From NCBI RefSeq assembly GCF_014334055.1, contig NZ_CP060490.1:1736001-1800000 (forward strand): a DNA stretch of 64,000 nt. The letters run 5' to 3'. Below the pieces are notes generated by a model, which did no database searches, had not been told where the DNA came from, and saw nothing but the letters and a program-made list of their open reading frames with translations. Below are positions 7,996 to 15,786 of the stretch, piece by piece. Source of the stretch: Oscillibacter hominis. GTDB lineage: Bacteria > Bacillota > Clostridia > Oscillospirales > Oscillospiraceae. The stretch's first letter is position 1. Each line of letters begins with the position of its first letter. The translations under genes and the position numbers were made by a program.

Positions 7996-8036
7996 ACATA
8001 ATATCCACTTATAAGTAAAGACTTTCCGAACGGCTC

Positions 8037-9041
8037 TCAATAAATATATTTGGCGCTGTAGTTCTTGCCGTCGCCAATGTATTTCATGATTTCCTTGCTC
8101 TGGTTCCCGGTGGAGGCAAAGGTGGGGTCCATCAGTTTCCAGGTGGTGCCGTCGAAATAGACCACATTCTCCACCCAGCCGGACTCCGGGGAGTAGACGT
8201 TGATCCATGCATGGTAGATATCCCCGCTGTAGCCCACCACAAGTTTGGTGGGGACATCCTGGCTGCGGAGCATGGCTGTCATCAGCGCCGCGTAGTCAAA
8301 GCAAATCCCCTTCTTCTGCGCCAGCACCGTGTCCAGCACAGGCAGGTATCCGCTCTTCACAGACGCCGCTTTCTCGTAGTCGTAGGAAATGTTGTCCACC
8401 ACAAACTCGTAGACCTTCTGCACTTTTTTCAGCGTATCCGACACACCGGAGGTCAGCTCCGCCGCCTTCGCCACAGTCTTGCTCTCAGGCGTGTAGTTTA
8501 CATACTGGTTGGGCAGCAGGAACGGCGCAAATTCATCCTTCAGAGATGCGGTGAAAGAGACGGAGAGCACCGTGGAGTAGCTGGTGCCGGAGATATTCTC
8601 AAAGATGCTGACCTGATAGCTTCCATTGCCGTCGGAAAGGGGGAAGGTGGCATAGTCCGCTCCGGCGGTCAGGTTATAGGTGTACGTGACACCGCTGGGC
8701 CCTTTGACCTGGGCCTTCAGTTTCTTGGATGTGGAGGCGGTGTACTTGACCATCACATAGCCGTCGGCGGTGTTGGAGTAGTCGATCACCGCACTGGCGT
8801 TCTCCTTGACCTGGGTGCCGGAGGCAACGGGCATCAAGCCGTTGATCACCGCGGGATCGGTGGCCAACACGGCCAGCTCCGCAGTGGGATCGGCGTCTTT
8901 TACTTCCACGGACTGTGAAAATGCCTTTGTGACGGCGGCGCCCATGGGCACGTCGCTGCCGTCGGGAACCTCGCTGCTTGCACAGCCGGTACAAAATAGC
9001 ATCGCCGCCGTCAACAGGGCGGCCAAGCGGTTTCTGTTCAT
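8037..9041 (-). CDS. Transglutaminase-like lipoprotein (334 aa)
   Basis: The start is ATG 9041 (MNRNRLAALLTAAMLF), with AAAGGAAG upstream. The lipobox is FCTGC, so the protein is likely lipid-anchored outside the cell. The middle region (about residues 60-170) is beta-rich and Ig-like. The C-terminal third is a transglutaminase-like fold with the Cys-His-Asp triad: KGICFDYAAL (Cys about 247), YHAWINVY (His about 277) and LMDPTF (Asp about 304). Bacterial members are usually proteases or cross-link modifiers of surface proteins or peptidoglycan. It has its own promoter (9084-9111) and terminator. Confidence 0.88.
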   Translation of the reverse strand: MNRNRLAALLTAAMLFCTGCASSEVPDGSDVPMGAAVTKAFSQSVEVKDADPTAELAVLATDPAVINGLMPVASGTQVKENASAVIDYSNTADGYVMVKYTASTSKKLKAQVKGPSGVTYTYNLTAGADYATFPLSDGNGSYQVSIFENISGTSYSTVLSVSFTASLKDEFAPFLLPNQYVNYTPESKTVAKAAELTSGVSDTLKKVQKVYEFVVDNISYDYEKAASVKSGYLPVLDTVLAQKKGICFDYAALMTAMLRSQDVPTKLVVGYSGDIYHAWINVYSPESGWVENVVYFDGTTWKLMDPTFASTGNQSKEIMKYIGDGKNYSAKYIY

Positions 9042-9083
9042 CCTGCCTGCTTCCTTTCCACAGTAATCCATACCTTATGAAGT

Positions 9084-9111
9084 ATTATAGCACATCCAGT
9101 TTAAAATGGAA
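9084..9111 (-). promoter_or_regulatory. Promoter of the transglutaminase lipoprotein gene
   Basis: Minus strand: TTCCAT (-35), 16-bp spacer, TATAAT (-10, 9084-9089), about 45 bases before the chosen start. The -35 match is weak. Confidence 0.6.
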
Positions 9112-9170
9112 GTACATTTTGGGAAATTTTTTCATCTGTGCTTTTTCCATGTAACTCAGCCGAGTTTTCA

Positions 9171-9199
9171 TTGCACGGCTGATTTTTTTATGATAATAT
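9171..9199 (+). promoter_or_regulatory. Promoter of the SARP/BTAD regulator gene
   Basis: Plus strand: TTGCAC (9171-9176), 17-bp spacer, TAATAT (9194-9199). The -35 lies within a small hairpin (CAGCCG...CGGCTG) followed by T7. Confidence 0.6.
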
Positions 9200-9264
9200 A
9201 ACTTAGTATGGATACTTGAAAAGCTGGGGCGGTCTCCCCCAACTTGAAAGGCAGGTGTGTTTAT

Positions 9265-10458
9265 ATGGATGATTTGCGTGTTTGCATGTTAGGGGAGTTC
9301 TCCATCAGCAACGGTGCAGATGCGATCAATGACAGCGACAACCGCTCCCGGAAGGTGTGGCTGCTGCTGGCCTATATGATCTATTTCCGGCACCGCAGCA
9401 TTTCGCAGGAGGAGCTGATCGATCTTCTGTGGGGAGAGGAGGAGAGCAGTTCCAATCCGGCCAACGCCCTGAAAACCATGTTCCATCGGGTGCGTACCAT
9501 GCTCAATCAGTTGGGAGGCAGCGTGGGCCACGAGCTGATCGTCCGCCGCCAGGGTGACTACGCGTGGAATCCCGACCTGACGTTTACCTATGATGTGGAC
9601 CAGTTCGAGTCCTTCTGCAAGGCGGGCAAGGCCCAGAAGGAGCCGGAGCAGCGCCTTGTCTCCTATCTTCAGGCGCTGGAGATCTACAGTGGTGATTTCC
9701 TTCCCAAGCTGGCCACCGAACCCTGGGTGGTGCCGGTCAATACATACTTCCACAACCTGTATACCCAGACCGTCCACGAGGTGATTCCTCTGCTGGAGGA
9801 ACTGGGCAGGCTGGACGAAGCCGCAGCCGTATGCCGCAAGGCCATTGAGATCGAAGCCTGCGACGAGTTCCTTTACTACCATCTTATGCGCCAGCTGCTG
9901 GACATGGGCAACCAGCAGGCGGCGGCCACCGTATTTGAGAGCATGAGCGACATGCTGTTCGACCGGTTCGGCGTCATGCCCTCCGATGAAATCAAGGCGC
10001 TGTACCGCGAGGCCATCCGTTCCACCAATGAGCACGAGGTGGACATCAGTGCCGTGCGGGATCAGTTGAAGGAGCCCTCGTCTGCTCCCGGCGCCCTGGT
10101 GTGCGACTATGACTTTTTCAAGGCCATCTACCGGGCAGAGGCCCGCAGCGTGGCCCGCAGCGGCGACGCCGCCCACATCGCCCTTTTGAGCGTCACAAGC
10201 ATGAAGGGCTCCAAGCTTGCTAAGCGCAGTTTGGACCGCTGCATGGAGAATCTGTGCGAATTGGTCCGGCTGAGCCTGCGGAGGGGTGACGTCGCGTCCC
10301 GGTGCAGCGTCTCCCAGTTTATCATCCTGCTGCCCCGGGCCAACTATGAAAACAGCTGCAGGGTCATGGAGCGCATCGTCAGGCAGTTTGGACGCCAGTA
10401 CCCCCACTCCCCAGCCCTGCTGCGCTACAGTGTGCAGCCACTGGACCCCACATGTTAA
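9265..10458 (+). CDS. SARP/BTAD-type transcriptional regulator with degenerate GGDEF-like C-terminus
   Basis: A 397-residue protein. The ATG at 9265 (MDDLRVCMLGEFSI) is chosen, with AAAGGCAGG upstream; a TTG at 9244 also reads in frame. Residues about 1-95 are the winged-helix OmpR-type DNA-binding domain typical of SARPs (SRKVWLLLAYMI, ISQEELIDLLWGEE, ALKTMFHRVRTML). Residues about 95-245 are the helical bacterial transcriptional activation (BTAD) domain (ALEIYSGDFLP, CRKAIEIEACDEFLYYHLM). Residues about 270-397 resemble a diguanylate cyclase: LRRGDVASRCSVSQFIILLP aligns with the RxGDxxARYGGDEFxxLLP pattern, but the GGDEF signature reads SVSQF, so it should be inactive. It could sense a nucleotide or act only as a dimer module. 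The target genes are unknown. Confidence 0.85.
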   Translation: MDDLRVCMLGEFSISNGADAINDSDNRSRKVWLLLAYMIYFRHRSISQEELIDLLWGEEESSSNPANALKTMFHRVRTMLNQLGGSVGHELIVRRQGDYAWNPDLTFTYDVDQFESFCKAGKAQKEPEQRLVSYLQALEIYSGDFLPKLATEPWVVPVNTYFHNLYTQTVHEVIPLLEELGRLDEAAAVCRKAIEIEACDEFLYYHLMRQLLDMGNQQAAATVFESMSDMLFDRFGVMPSDEIKALYREAIRSTNEHEVDISAVRDQLKEPSSAPGALVCDYDFFKAIYRAEARSVARSGDAAHIALLSVTSMKGSKLAKRSLDRCMENLCELVRLSLRRGDVASRCSVSQFIILLPRANYENSCRVMERIVRQFGRQYPHSPALLRYSVQPLDPTC

Positions 10459-10463
10459 GCCAG

Positions 10464-10495
10464 GAGAGAAGGCTTTCGCCTTCTCTCTTTCTTTG
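10464..10495 (+). terminator. Intrinsic terminator of the SARP gene
   Basis: Stem GAGAGAAGGC / GCCTTCTCTC with a 4-base loop, followed by TTTCTTTG, 6 bases after the stop codon. Confidence 0.9.
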
Positions 10496-10550
10496 TCAGA
10501 TTCGACAAGCTTTTGGGGAAATTTCCGTCACATCTTATCGAAGAAAGGGC

Positions 10551-10579
10551 TTGCATTTTTTTCTCCCCTTCCGTATAAT
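10551..10579 (+). promoter_or_regulatory. Promoter of the uracil/xanthine permease operon
   Basis: TTGCAT (10551-10556), 17-bp spacer, TATAAT (10574-10579). Confidence 0.85.
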
Positions 10580-10610
10580 AATTTTCAATCAAATGGAGGA
10601 GGGAACTGCG

Positions 10611-10661
10611 ATGTTGAAGTGTGTGAAACAGTCTGTTCCTTTTCTCCTGTTCCCTTTTTGA
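10611..10661 (+). CDS. 16-residue leader peptide MLKCVKQSVPFLLFPF
   Basis: A short frame begins with ATG at 10611, behind a very strong ribosome site (GGAGGAGGG, 7 bases upstream), and ends with TGA at 10659-10661. The last nine codons (SVPFLLFPF) are very pyrimidine-rich in the mRNA, with runs such as CCUUUUCUCC and CCCUUUUUG. The stop codon's last base is the first base of the following terminator stem, so a ribosome that keeps up with RNA polymerase would cover the stem. This is the design of the E. coli pyrBI leader. It is judged translated from its position, not its composition. Confidence 0.7.
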   Translation: MLKCVKQSVPFLLFPF

Positions 10662-10686
10662 CCGGCTTTCTGCCGGTATTTTTTTT
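10661..10686 (+). terminator. Leader attenuator (intrinsic terminator) before the permease gene
   Basis: Stem ACCGGC (10661-10666) / GCCGGT (10672-10677), loop TTTCT, then A and T8. It lies between the leader peptide and the permease start. A second stem, GCCCGGAT/ATCCGGGC (10687-10713), follows directly. The arrangement suggests attenuation: low UTP slows polymerase in the U-rich leader, the ribosome reaches the stop and melts the stem, and transcription continues. Confidence 0.85.
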
Positions 10687-10740
10687 GCCCGGATGTGGGA
10701 AAATTTTATCCGGGCCCCAAATTGTGAGAGGAGAAACGTC

Positions 10741-12081
10741 ATGAAAGAAACCGAGATGAAACCTGTCCTTGACGCCCGTACCCTGGGCACTCCCAAAATG
10801 CTGGTGTTGGGCCTCCAGCATATGTTCGCCATGTTCGGCGCCACTGTGCTGGTGCCGGCCATCACCGGCCTCAGTGTCTCCGCCACGCTGCTCTTTGCCG
10901 GCTTGGGCACACTGCTGTTCCACCTTCTGACCAAGCGTAAGGTGCCCGCCTTCTTAGGCTCCTCCTTTGCCTTCCTGGCGGCCTATACCACCATCGCCCC
11001 GGGCGGTGAGCCGGAGCTTCTGCCCTACGCCTGCTTCGGCGTGGCCTGTGCGGGCCTCTTGTACCTGGTGATCTCCGCCCTGTTCAAGGCCTTTGGCGCC
11101 AATAAGGTCATGCGCTTCTTCCCCCCCATTGTCACAGGTCCCATTATCATCGCCATCGGACTGTGCCTGTCCGGCTGGGCGCTCTCCTGCTGTGCCCAGA
11201 ACTGGGGCATCGCGCTGGTGGCCATTGTGGTGGTCATCGTCTGCAACATCTGGGGCAGAGGCATGGTGAAGATCATCCCCATCCTGTTGGGCATCATCGC
11301 CTCCTATGGGGTGGCGGCCGTCACCAACAATGTGGACTTCACCGCCGTTCAGGAGGCGGCCTGGTTCGGCCTGCCCTTCCAGTGGAGCAATACGGTGTTC
11401 TCCATTTTCCAGAACCCCGACGTCTCACTGCTGATCACCGCGGCCATCACCATTGTCCCCATCTCCATTGCCACCATCATGGAGCACATCGGCGACATGT
11501 CCGCCATCTCCTCCACTGTGGGCGACAACTTCATCGAGGATCCCGGCCTGCACCGCTCCCTGTTGGGCGACGGCCTGGCCACCATCGCCGCGTCTTTGTT
11601 CGGCGCCCCGGCCAACACCACCTACGGTGAAAACACCGGCGTTTTGAACCTGACCCGGGTCTACGATCCCCGTGTCATCCGCCTGGCCGCCGTGTTTGCC
11701 ATTATCCTCTCCTTCAGCCCCAAGTTTGCCGCCGTCATCGAAGCCATGCCCCAGGCCACCCTGGGCGGCGTGTCCCTGATCCTCTACGGCATGATCTCCG
11801 CCGTGGGTGTGCGGAATGTGGTGGAAAACCAAGTGGACTTCACCAAGAGCCGCAACGTCATCATCGCCGCCCTGATCCTGGTGCTGGCCGTGGGAATCAA
11901 ATACGGCACCGGCAGCGACGAGGCCATCGTGTTCGCCCTGGGCTCCATCACCATCAAGCTCTCCGGCATCGCCACCGCCGCCCTGGTGGGCATTGCGCTC
12001 AACGCAGTGCTGCCCGGCAACGACTATCAGTTCGGCAAAACCGCCAACTCTGACGCCTCCGCCGACCTGGGACGGTATTGA
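10741..12081 (+). CDS. uraA: NCS2-family uracil/xanthine permease
   Basis: A 446-residue nucleobase:cation symporter with about 14 membrane segments. The start ATG 10741 follows GAGAGGAG. Family features are the N-terminal LGLQHMFAMFGATVLVPAITGL, AFLGSSFAFLAAY in TM3, and the substrate-site region TIMEHIGDMSAISSTVG (Glu/His as in UraA GxxEHxGD). LFGAPANTTYGENTGVLNLT (TM10) is typical of uracil/pyrimidine carriers (UraA/PyrP). The upstream leader suggests control by pyrimidine level, which supports uracil as substrate, though xanthine or another base is possible. It is a single-gene operon closed by a hairpin at 12101-12129. Confidence 0.88.
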   Translation: MKETEMKPVLDARTLGTPKMLVLGLQHMFAMFGATVLVPAITGLSVSATLLFAGLGTLLFHLLTKRKVPAFLGSSFAFLAAYTTIAPGGEPELLPYACFGVACAGLLYLVISALFKAFGANKVMRFFPPIVTGPIIIAIGLCLSGWALSCCAQNWGIALVAIVVVIVCNIWGRGMVKIIPILLGIIASYGVAAVTNNVDFTAVQEAAWFGLPFQWSNTVFSIFQNPDVSLLITAAITIVPISIATIMEHIGDMSAISSTVGDNFIEDPGLHRSLLGDGLATIAASLFGAPANTTYGENTGVLNLTRVYDPRVIRLAAVFAIILSFSPKFAAVIEAMPQATLGGVSLILYGMISAVGVRNVVENQVDFTKSRNVIIAALILVLAVGIKYGTGSDEAIVFALGSITIKLSGIATAALVGIALNAVLPGNDYQFGKTANSDASADLGRY

Positions 12082-12100
12082 TCGCTTGTGAATATCACAA

Positions 12101-12129
12101 AAAGGAGCGCCAAATTTTGGCGCTCCTTT
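12101..12129 (+). terminator. Terminator of the permease gene
   Basis: Stem AAAGGAGCGCCA / TGGCGCTCCTTT with a 5-base loop, 20 bases after the stop. The T-run is short. Confidence 0.75.
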
Positions 12130-12170
12130 GTCATCTGTGCAAGAAAAATTGCATTTTTATTGACAAGCGG

Positions 12171-12198
12171 TTGACAAGCTCCATTCTTTCCGTATAAT
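12171..12198 (+). promoter_or_regulatory. Promoter of the lysine-riboswitch gene
   Basis: TTGACA (12171-12176), 16-bp spacer, TATAAT (12193-12198). A second TTGACA copy lies 11 bases upstream (12160-12165). Confidence 0.9.
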
Positions 12199-12217
12199 AA
12201 AGCACAATTGAAGACTT

Positions 12218-12392
12218 GTGATAGAGGCGCGGCATCCAGGAGTACGTTCCATTAAACGACAGGCATCGGGAACGGAAAGGGGCTGCCGCCGAGGTTTCCC
12301 CTGACAGCTGCCTGGCGGGGGGATTCCGGGCCGTGGGAGAACATCCTGCGGACTGTCATCGCGCCGGTAACGGGCGATGGAGTGCTATCATG
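12218..12392 (+). promoter_or_regulatory. Lysine riboswitch (L-box)
   Basis: The conserved L-box pieces appear in order: GTGATAGAGGCGCGG at the 5' side, AGGAGTA, GGAACGGAAAGGGG, GCCGCCGAGG, CTGGCGGGGG, GGACTGTCATCGCG, and GGAGTGCTATCA at the 3' side, which pairs with TGATAG of the 5' side to close P1. Its length of about 175 bases fits the class. It begins about 20 bases after the -10 box and is followed by a terminator stem (12431-12467), so lysine is expected to stop transcription of the downstream transporter. Confidence 0.93.
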
Positions 12393-12430
12393 ATCGCATA
12401 CGACTATTGGCACCATTGCGCCCACCTGTA

Positions 12431-12467
12431 TGAAGTCATGATAGAAATCATGGCTTCAAATTTTTTT
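12431..12467 (+). terminator. Riboswitch expression-platform terminator
   Basis: Stem TGAAGTCATGAT / ATCATGGCTTCA (one G-T pair), loop AGAA, then AATTTTTTT. It ends a few bases before the ribosome site AGGAGG. The 3' strand of riboswitch P1 (GCTATCATGAT) shares the CATGAT sequence with this stem, which gives a plausible switch between antiterminator and terminator. Confidence 0.9.
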
Positions 12468-12483
12468 ACAGGAGGGTTTTTTC

Positions 12484-14265
12484 ATGCACAGCACAAACCG
12501 AAGAAGAATCGTATCCCGCATCATCCTGGCCGCAGCACTGGTGCTGCTGGTCACCGTATCCGCCCTGGCGGCCGACGCCTCTCAAAAGATGGTGGACTGC
12601 CCTGACTGCCAGGGCTACGGCATCTGCATGAGCTGCTATGGCACCGACGCTGCCTGCGAAAGCTGCGGCGGGTCCAATGTCTGCGCCACCTGCGGCGGCG
12701 CAGGCCAGGTGGCCGCTTCCAGCAACTACTATGAGTCCGCCTGGGCCCTGGTCCCCCCGGTCATCGCAATCGGCCTGGCGCTGATCACCAAGGAGGTCTA
12801 CTCCTCGTTGTTCATCGGCATTTTGGTGGGCGGCATGCTCTACTCCAACTTCAGCTTTGAGGGCACCGTGCTCCATGTGTTCCAGGACGGAATCGTCTCC
12901 GTGCTCTCCGACGGCTACAACGTGGGCATCCTCATCTTCCTGGTGGTTTTGGGTGCCATGGTGTGTCTGATGAACAAGGCCGGCGGCAGCGCCGCGTTCG
13001 GCCGCTGGGCGGCAAAGAACATCAAGAGCCGGGCGGGCGCCCAGCTGGCCACCATTGTCTTGGGCTGCCTTATTTTCATCGACGACTACTTCAACTGCCT
13101 GACCGTGGGCTCTGTGATGCGCCCGGTCACTGACAAGCACAATGTCTCCCGTGCAAAGCTGGCCTATCTCATCGACTCCACCGCCGCGCCCATCTGCATC
13201 ATCGCGCCCATCTCCTCCTGGGCCGCCGCCGTCTCCGGCTTTGTGGACGACGGCTCCGGCCTGGCCCTCTTCATCCGCGCCATCCCCTTTAACTTCTATG
13301 CGCTTTTGACCATCGTGACCATGGTCTGCCTGGTGGGATTCAAAATGGATTACGGCCCCATGGCGGCCAACGAGTCCAACGCGCTGGCAGGCGACCTCTT
13401 CTCCGGCGCCAACCCCTATGCCGGCATGGATGACGATGTACCTGAAAACAAGGGCCGGGTCATCGACCTGGTGCTGCCCATCCTGGTGCTGGTGGCCTGC
13501 TGCATCGTGGGCATGATCTACTCCGGCGGCTTTTTCTCCGGCGCAAGCTTTGTGGACGCCTTCTCCGGTTCCGATGCGTCGGTGGGCCTTATGCTGGGTT
13601 CCTTCTTCGGCCTGGTCTTCACCATGGCGTTCTACCTCATCCGCCGCTCCATGAGCTTCAAGGAGATCATGTCCAGCATCCCCGAGGGTTTCAAGGCCAT
13701 GGTGCCCGCCATCATGATCCTGACCTTCGCCTGGAGCCTGAAGGCCATGACCGATTCCCTGGGCGCCCGTGAATTCGTGGCCGCCGTGGTCAAGGCCTCT
13801 GCGGAGAACTTCATGATGTTCCTGCCCGCCATCGTGTTCGTCATCGGCTGCCTGCTGGCCTTTGCCACCGGCACCTCCTGGGGCACCTTCGGCATCCTGA
13901 TTCCCATCGTGCTGTTCGTGTTCCCCCTGGACAGCGGCAATCCCCTGTCCATCGTGTGCGTGTCCGCCTGCATGGCCGGCGCTGTCTGCGGCGACCACTG
14001 CTCCCCTATCTCCGACACCACCATCATGGCCTCCGCCGGTGCCCAGTGCGATCATGTGAGCCACGTGTCCACTCAGCTGCCCTATGCCGTCACTGTGGCA
14101 GCGGTCAGCTTTGTCAGCTACCTCATTGCCGGCCTAATCCCCAATGCCCTGGTGGTGCTGCCCATCTCCGTAGTGCTGATGGTTTTGGCGCTGATGGTCA
14201 TCCGCTCTGTTCATGGCAGAGGAGCTCCCAAAAAGGCCTCTGAACCTGCCACGGCCAACAACTAA
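12484..14265 (+). CDS. NhaC-family transporter, probable lysine importer, with DnaJ-like Cys-rich insert
   Basis: A 593-residue membrane protein of the Na+/H+ antiporter NhaC family. Residues 1-30 are a signal or first membrane segment (IILAAALVLLVTVSALAA). Residues about 38-75 hold four CxxC repeats with glycine spacing (CPDCQGYG, CMSCYGTD, CESCGGSN, CATCGGAG), very like the zinc-binding CxxCxGxG repeats of DnaJ. The rest (about 85-580) is the NhaC fold, with IFIDDYFNCLTVGSVMRPV, APICIIAPISSWAA and GDHCSPISDTTIMAS. The start follows AGGAGG. Lysine-riboswitch-controlled NhaC relatives are known as candidate lysine transporters (LysW), so lysine uptake is favoured over sodium export. Confidence 0.9.
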   Translation: MHSTNRRRIVSRIILAAALVLLVTVSALAADASQKMVDCPDCQGYGICMSCYGTDAACESCGGSNVCATCGGAGQVAASSNYYESAWALVPPVIAIGLALITKEVYSSLFIGILVGGMLYSNFSFEGTVLHVFQDGIVSVLSDGYNVGILIFLVVLGAMVCLMNKAGGSAAFGRWAAKNIKSRAGAQLATIVLGCLIFIDDYFNCLTVGSVMRPVTDKHNVSRAKLAYLIDSTAAPICIIAPISSWAAAVSGFVDDGSGLALFIRAIPFNFYALLTIVTMVCLVGFKMDYGPMAANESNALAGDLFSGANPYAGMDDDVPENKGRVIDLVLPILVLVACCIVGMIYSGGFFSGASFVDAFSGSDASVGLMLGSFFGLVFTMAFYLIRRSMSFKEIMSSIPEGFKAMVPAIMILTFAWSLKAMTDSLGAREFVAAVVKASAENFMMFLPAIVFVIGCLLAFATGTSWGTFGILIPIVLFVFPLDSGNPLSIVCVSACMAGAVCGDHCSPISDTTIMASAGAQCDHVSHVSTQLPYAVTVAAVSFVSYLIAGLIPNALVVLPISVVLMVLALMVIRSVHGRGAPKKASEPATANN

Positions 14266-14269
14266 AGGC

Positions 14270-14304
14270 AAAAAAGGCTGTGCCTGAAAAGCACAGCCTT
14301 TTTT
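14270..14304. terminator. Terminator after the NhaC-family gene
   Basis: Stem AAAAAAGGCTGTGC / GCACAGCCTTTTTT with loop CTGAAAA. It has A/T tracts on both sides, so it can work in both directions. Confidence 0.9.
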
Positions 14305-14404
14305 ACGGCTCATGTAAAACAGCAATTTCACTTCATGGGTTCAATTGGCTGCCAAATCCCAGGCCTTTTCCCGCCTGACTGCGGTCATCAAAAGAGGAGG
14401 ACAA

Positions 14405-14433
14405 AAGGAGCGGCGCTTACTGCGCCGCTCCTT
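14405..14433 (-). terminator. Terminator of the NSS transporter operon
   Basis: Stem GGAGCGGCGC / GCGCCGCTCC with a 5-base loop, followed on the minus strand by TTTTGTCC, just past the stop at 14438. Confidence 0.85.
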
Positions 14434-14437
14434 CCTT

Positions 14438-15766
14438 TTATCCGATTCCGCCAAATACGCTGCCTAACACCAGAACCAGGAGCGTAAGGCCGCAAAACCC
14501 GTACTTGCTCATGGGCTCAAATGCCTTTCCCAAAGGCCGGGCCGCCCCCTGGTCGATCTGGGAGCGGACAAAGTTCTTTCCGCACACCCAGAAAAACAGG
14601 ACGCCCGCTAACAGCGCCCCAATGGGGCAGAGGTAAATGGAACACACGTCCATCCAGCCGGACACAATGCCCTCCACACACACGCCCACCACGGCGCCCA
14701 CCGCGCCCACGGCCGCAACCGCCTTGCGCCGGGAGAAGCCAAACCGGGTTTGCAGCGCTTCGATGGGGGACTCAAAGAGGTTGATGAGCGAACTCAGCCC
14801 TGCAAACAGCACGGCTACGAAGAAGACAATCATCACGATCCTACCGCCGGGCATCTGCTTAAAAACGCCCGGCAGATAGATGAACATCAGTCCCGGTCCG
14901 CTTTGCGTGGCGTCCACGCCGGCGATGGTCATGGCGGGGATGATGGCCAGCGCGGCGATCAGCGCGGCCAGTGTGTCGAACAGCGCCACATTCCTGGCGC
15001 AGAAGGGGATGTCCGCGTCCTTTTTCAAGTAAGAGCCGTAGACCAGCGTGCCGGAGCCGGCCAGCGACAGGGAGAAAAATGCCTGTCCCAATGCATAGAG
15101 CCAGGTCTTGGGGTTGAGCAGGGCGCCCCAGGACTCCGGTACAAAGAGGTAGCGGTAGCCGGCGCCGGCACCGCCCAAGGTGGCCACATAGACCGCCACA
15201 CCGATGAACAGGAGGAAAAAGAGGGGCATCATGATCCGGTTGGCCCGCTCAATCCCGGAGGAAATGCCAAACACCATGATGGCAAACACCACACCAAGGC
15301 CCGCCAGTTGCCAGCCCACACTGCCAAACGCGGAGGCCGTCGCGCCGAAGGCAGCTTCGAACCCTCCCACAGACGCGGGCACCAGGGCAGAGCCGGTGAT
15401 GGCCCCGGCGGCGTATTTCAAAATCCACCCCACCACAACGGAATAACCGATGGCAAGCGCCAAACTGCCCAGCACCGGAATCAGCGCCAGCGCCTCTCCC
15501 AGGCGCCTGCCCCTTCCGGAGCGCTCCGTGGCTTTTCCAAAGGCCACAAGGGGCCCCGCCTCCATGGCCCGGCCAAAGGCCATCTCCCCGATGACCCCGG
15601 TGTAGCCGATGACCACCACACAGATAAAATAGGGGATCAGGAAAGCTGCGCCGCCGTATTGGGACACCCGGGCGGGAAACAGCCAGATATTGCCCATCCC
15701 CACCGCGGAGCCGATGCAGGCCACAATAAAGCCCCACTTCCCCGTAAACTGATCTCTTTTCTCCAT
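14438..15766 (-). CDS. Sodium-dependent amino-acid transporter, NSS/SNF family
   Basis: A 442-residue neurotransmitter:sodium symporter. The ATG at 15766 (MEKRDQFTGKWGFIVACIGS) is preferred because it carries the conserved first-helix motif FIVACIGSAVGMGNIWLFP, the Na+ and substrate-binding unwound helix of LeuT-type proteins; the longer in-frame extension runs over the upstream gene and is a shadow. About 11 membrane segments are visible, and FFSLSLAGSGTLVYGSYL is the typical TM6 substrate region. The substrate is probably an amino acid. It is the last gene of a four-gene minus-strand run with DUF523, Nudix and an unknown protein. Confidence 0.92.
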   Translation of the reverse strand: MEKRDQFTGKWGFIVACIGSAVGMGNIWLFPARVSQYGGAAFLIPYFICVVVIGYTGVIGEMAFGRAMEAGPLVAFGKATERSGRGRRLGEALALIPVLGSLALAIGYSVVVGWILKYAAGAITGSALVPASVGGFEAAFGATASAFGSVGWQLAGLGVVFAIMVFGISSGIERANRIMMPLFFLLFIGVAVYVATLGGAGAGYRYLFVPESWGALLNPKTWLYALGQAFFSLSLAGSGTLVYGSYLKKDADIPFCARNVALFDTLAALIAALAIIPAMTIAGVDATQSGPGLMFIYLPGVFKQMPGGRIVMIVFFVAVLFAGLSSLINLFESPIEALQTRFGFSRRKAVAAVGAVGAVVGVCVEGIVSGWMDVCSIYLCPIGALLAGVLFFWVCGKNFVRSQIDQGAARPLGKAFEPMSKYGFCGLTLLVLVLGSVFGGIG

Positions 15767-15786
15767 CGTCCTCTCTCCCTCTTCGA

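Noticed and set aside
12466..14064. 532-codon minus-strand frame opposite the NhaC-family gene
   Set aside because: It is His/Gly-rich with no known family; the plus-strand gene has a riboswitch, ribosome site and full family motifs.
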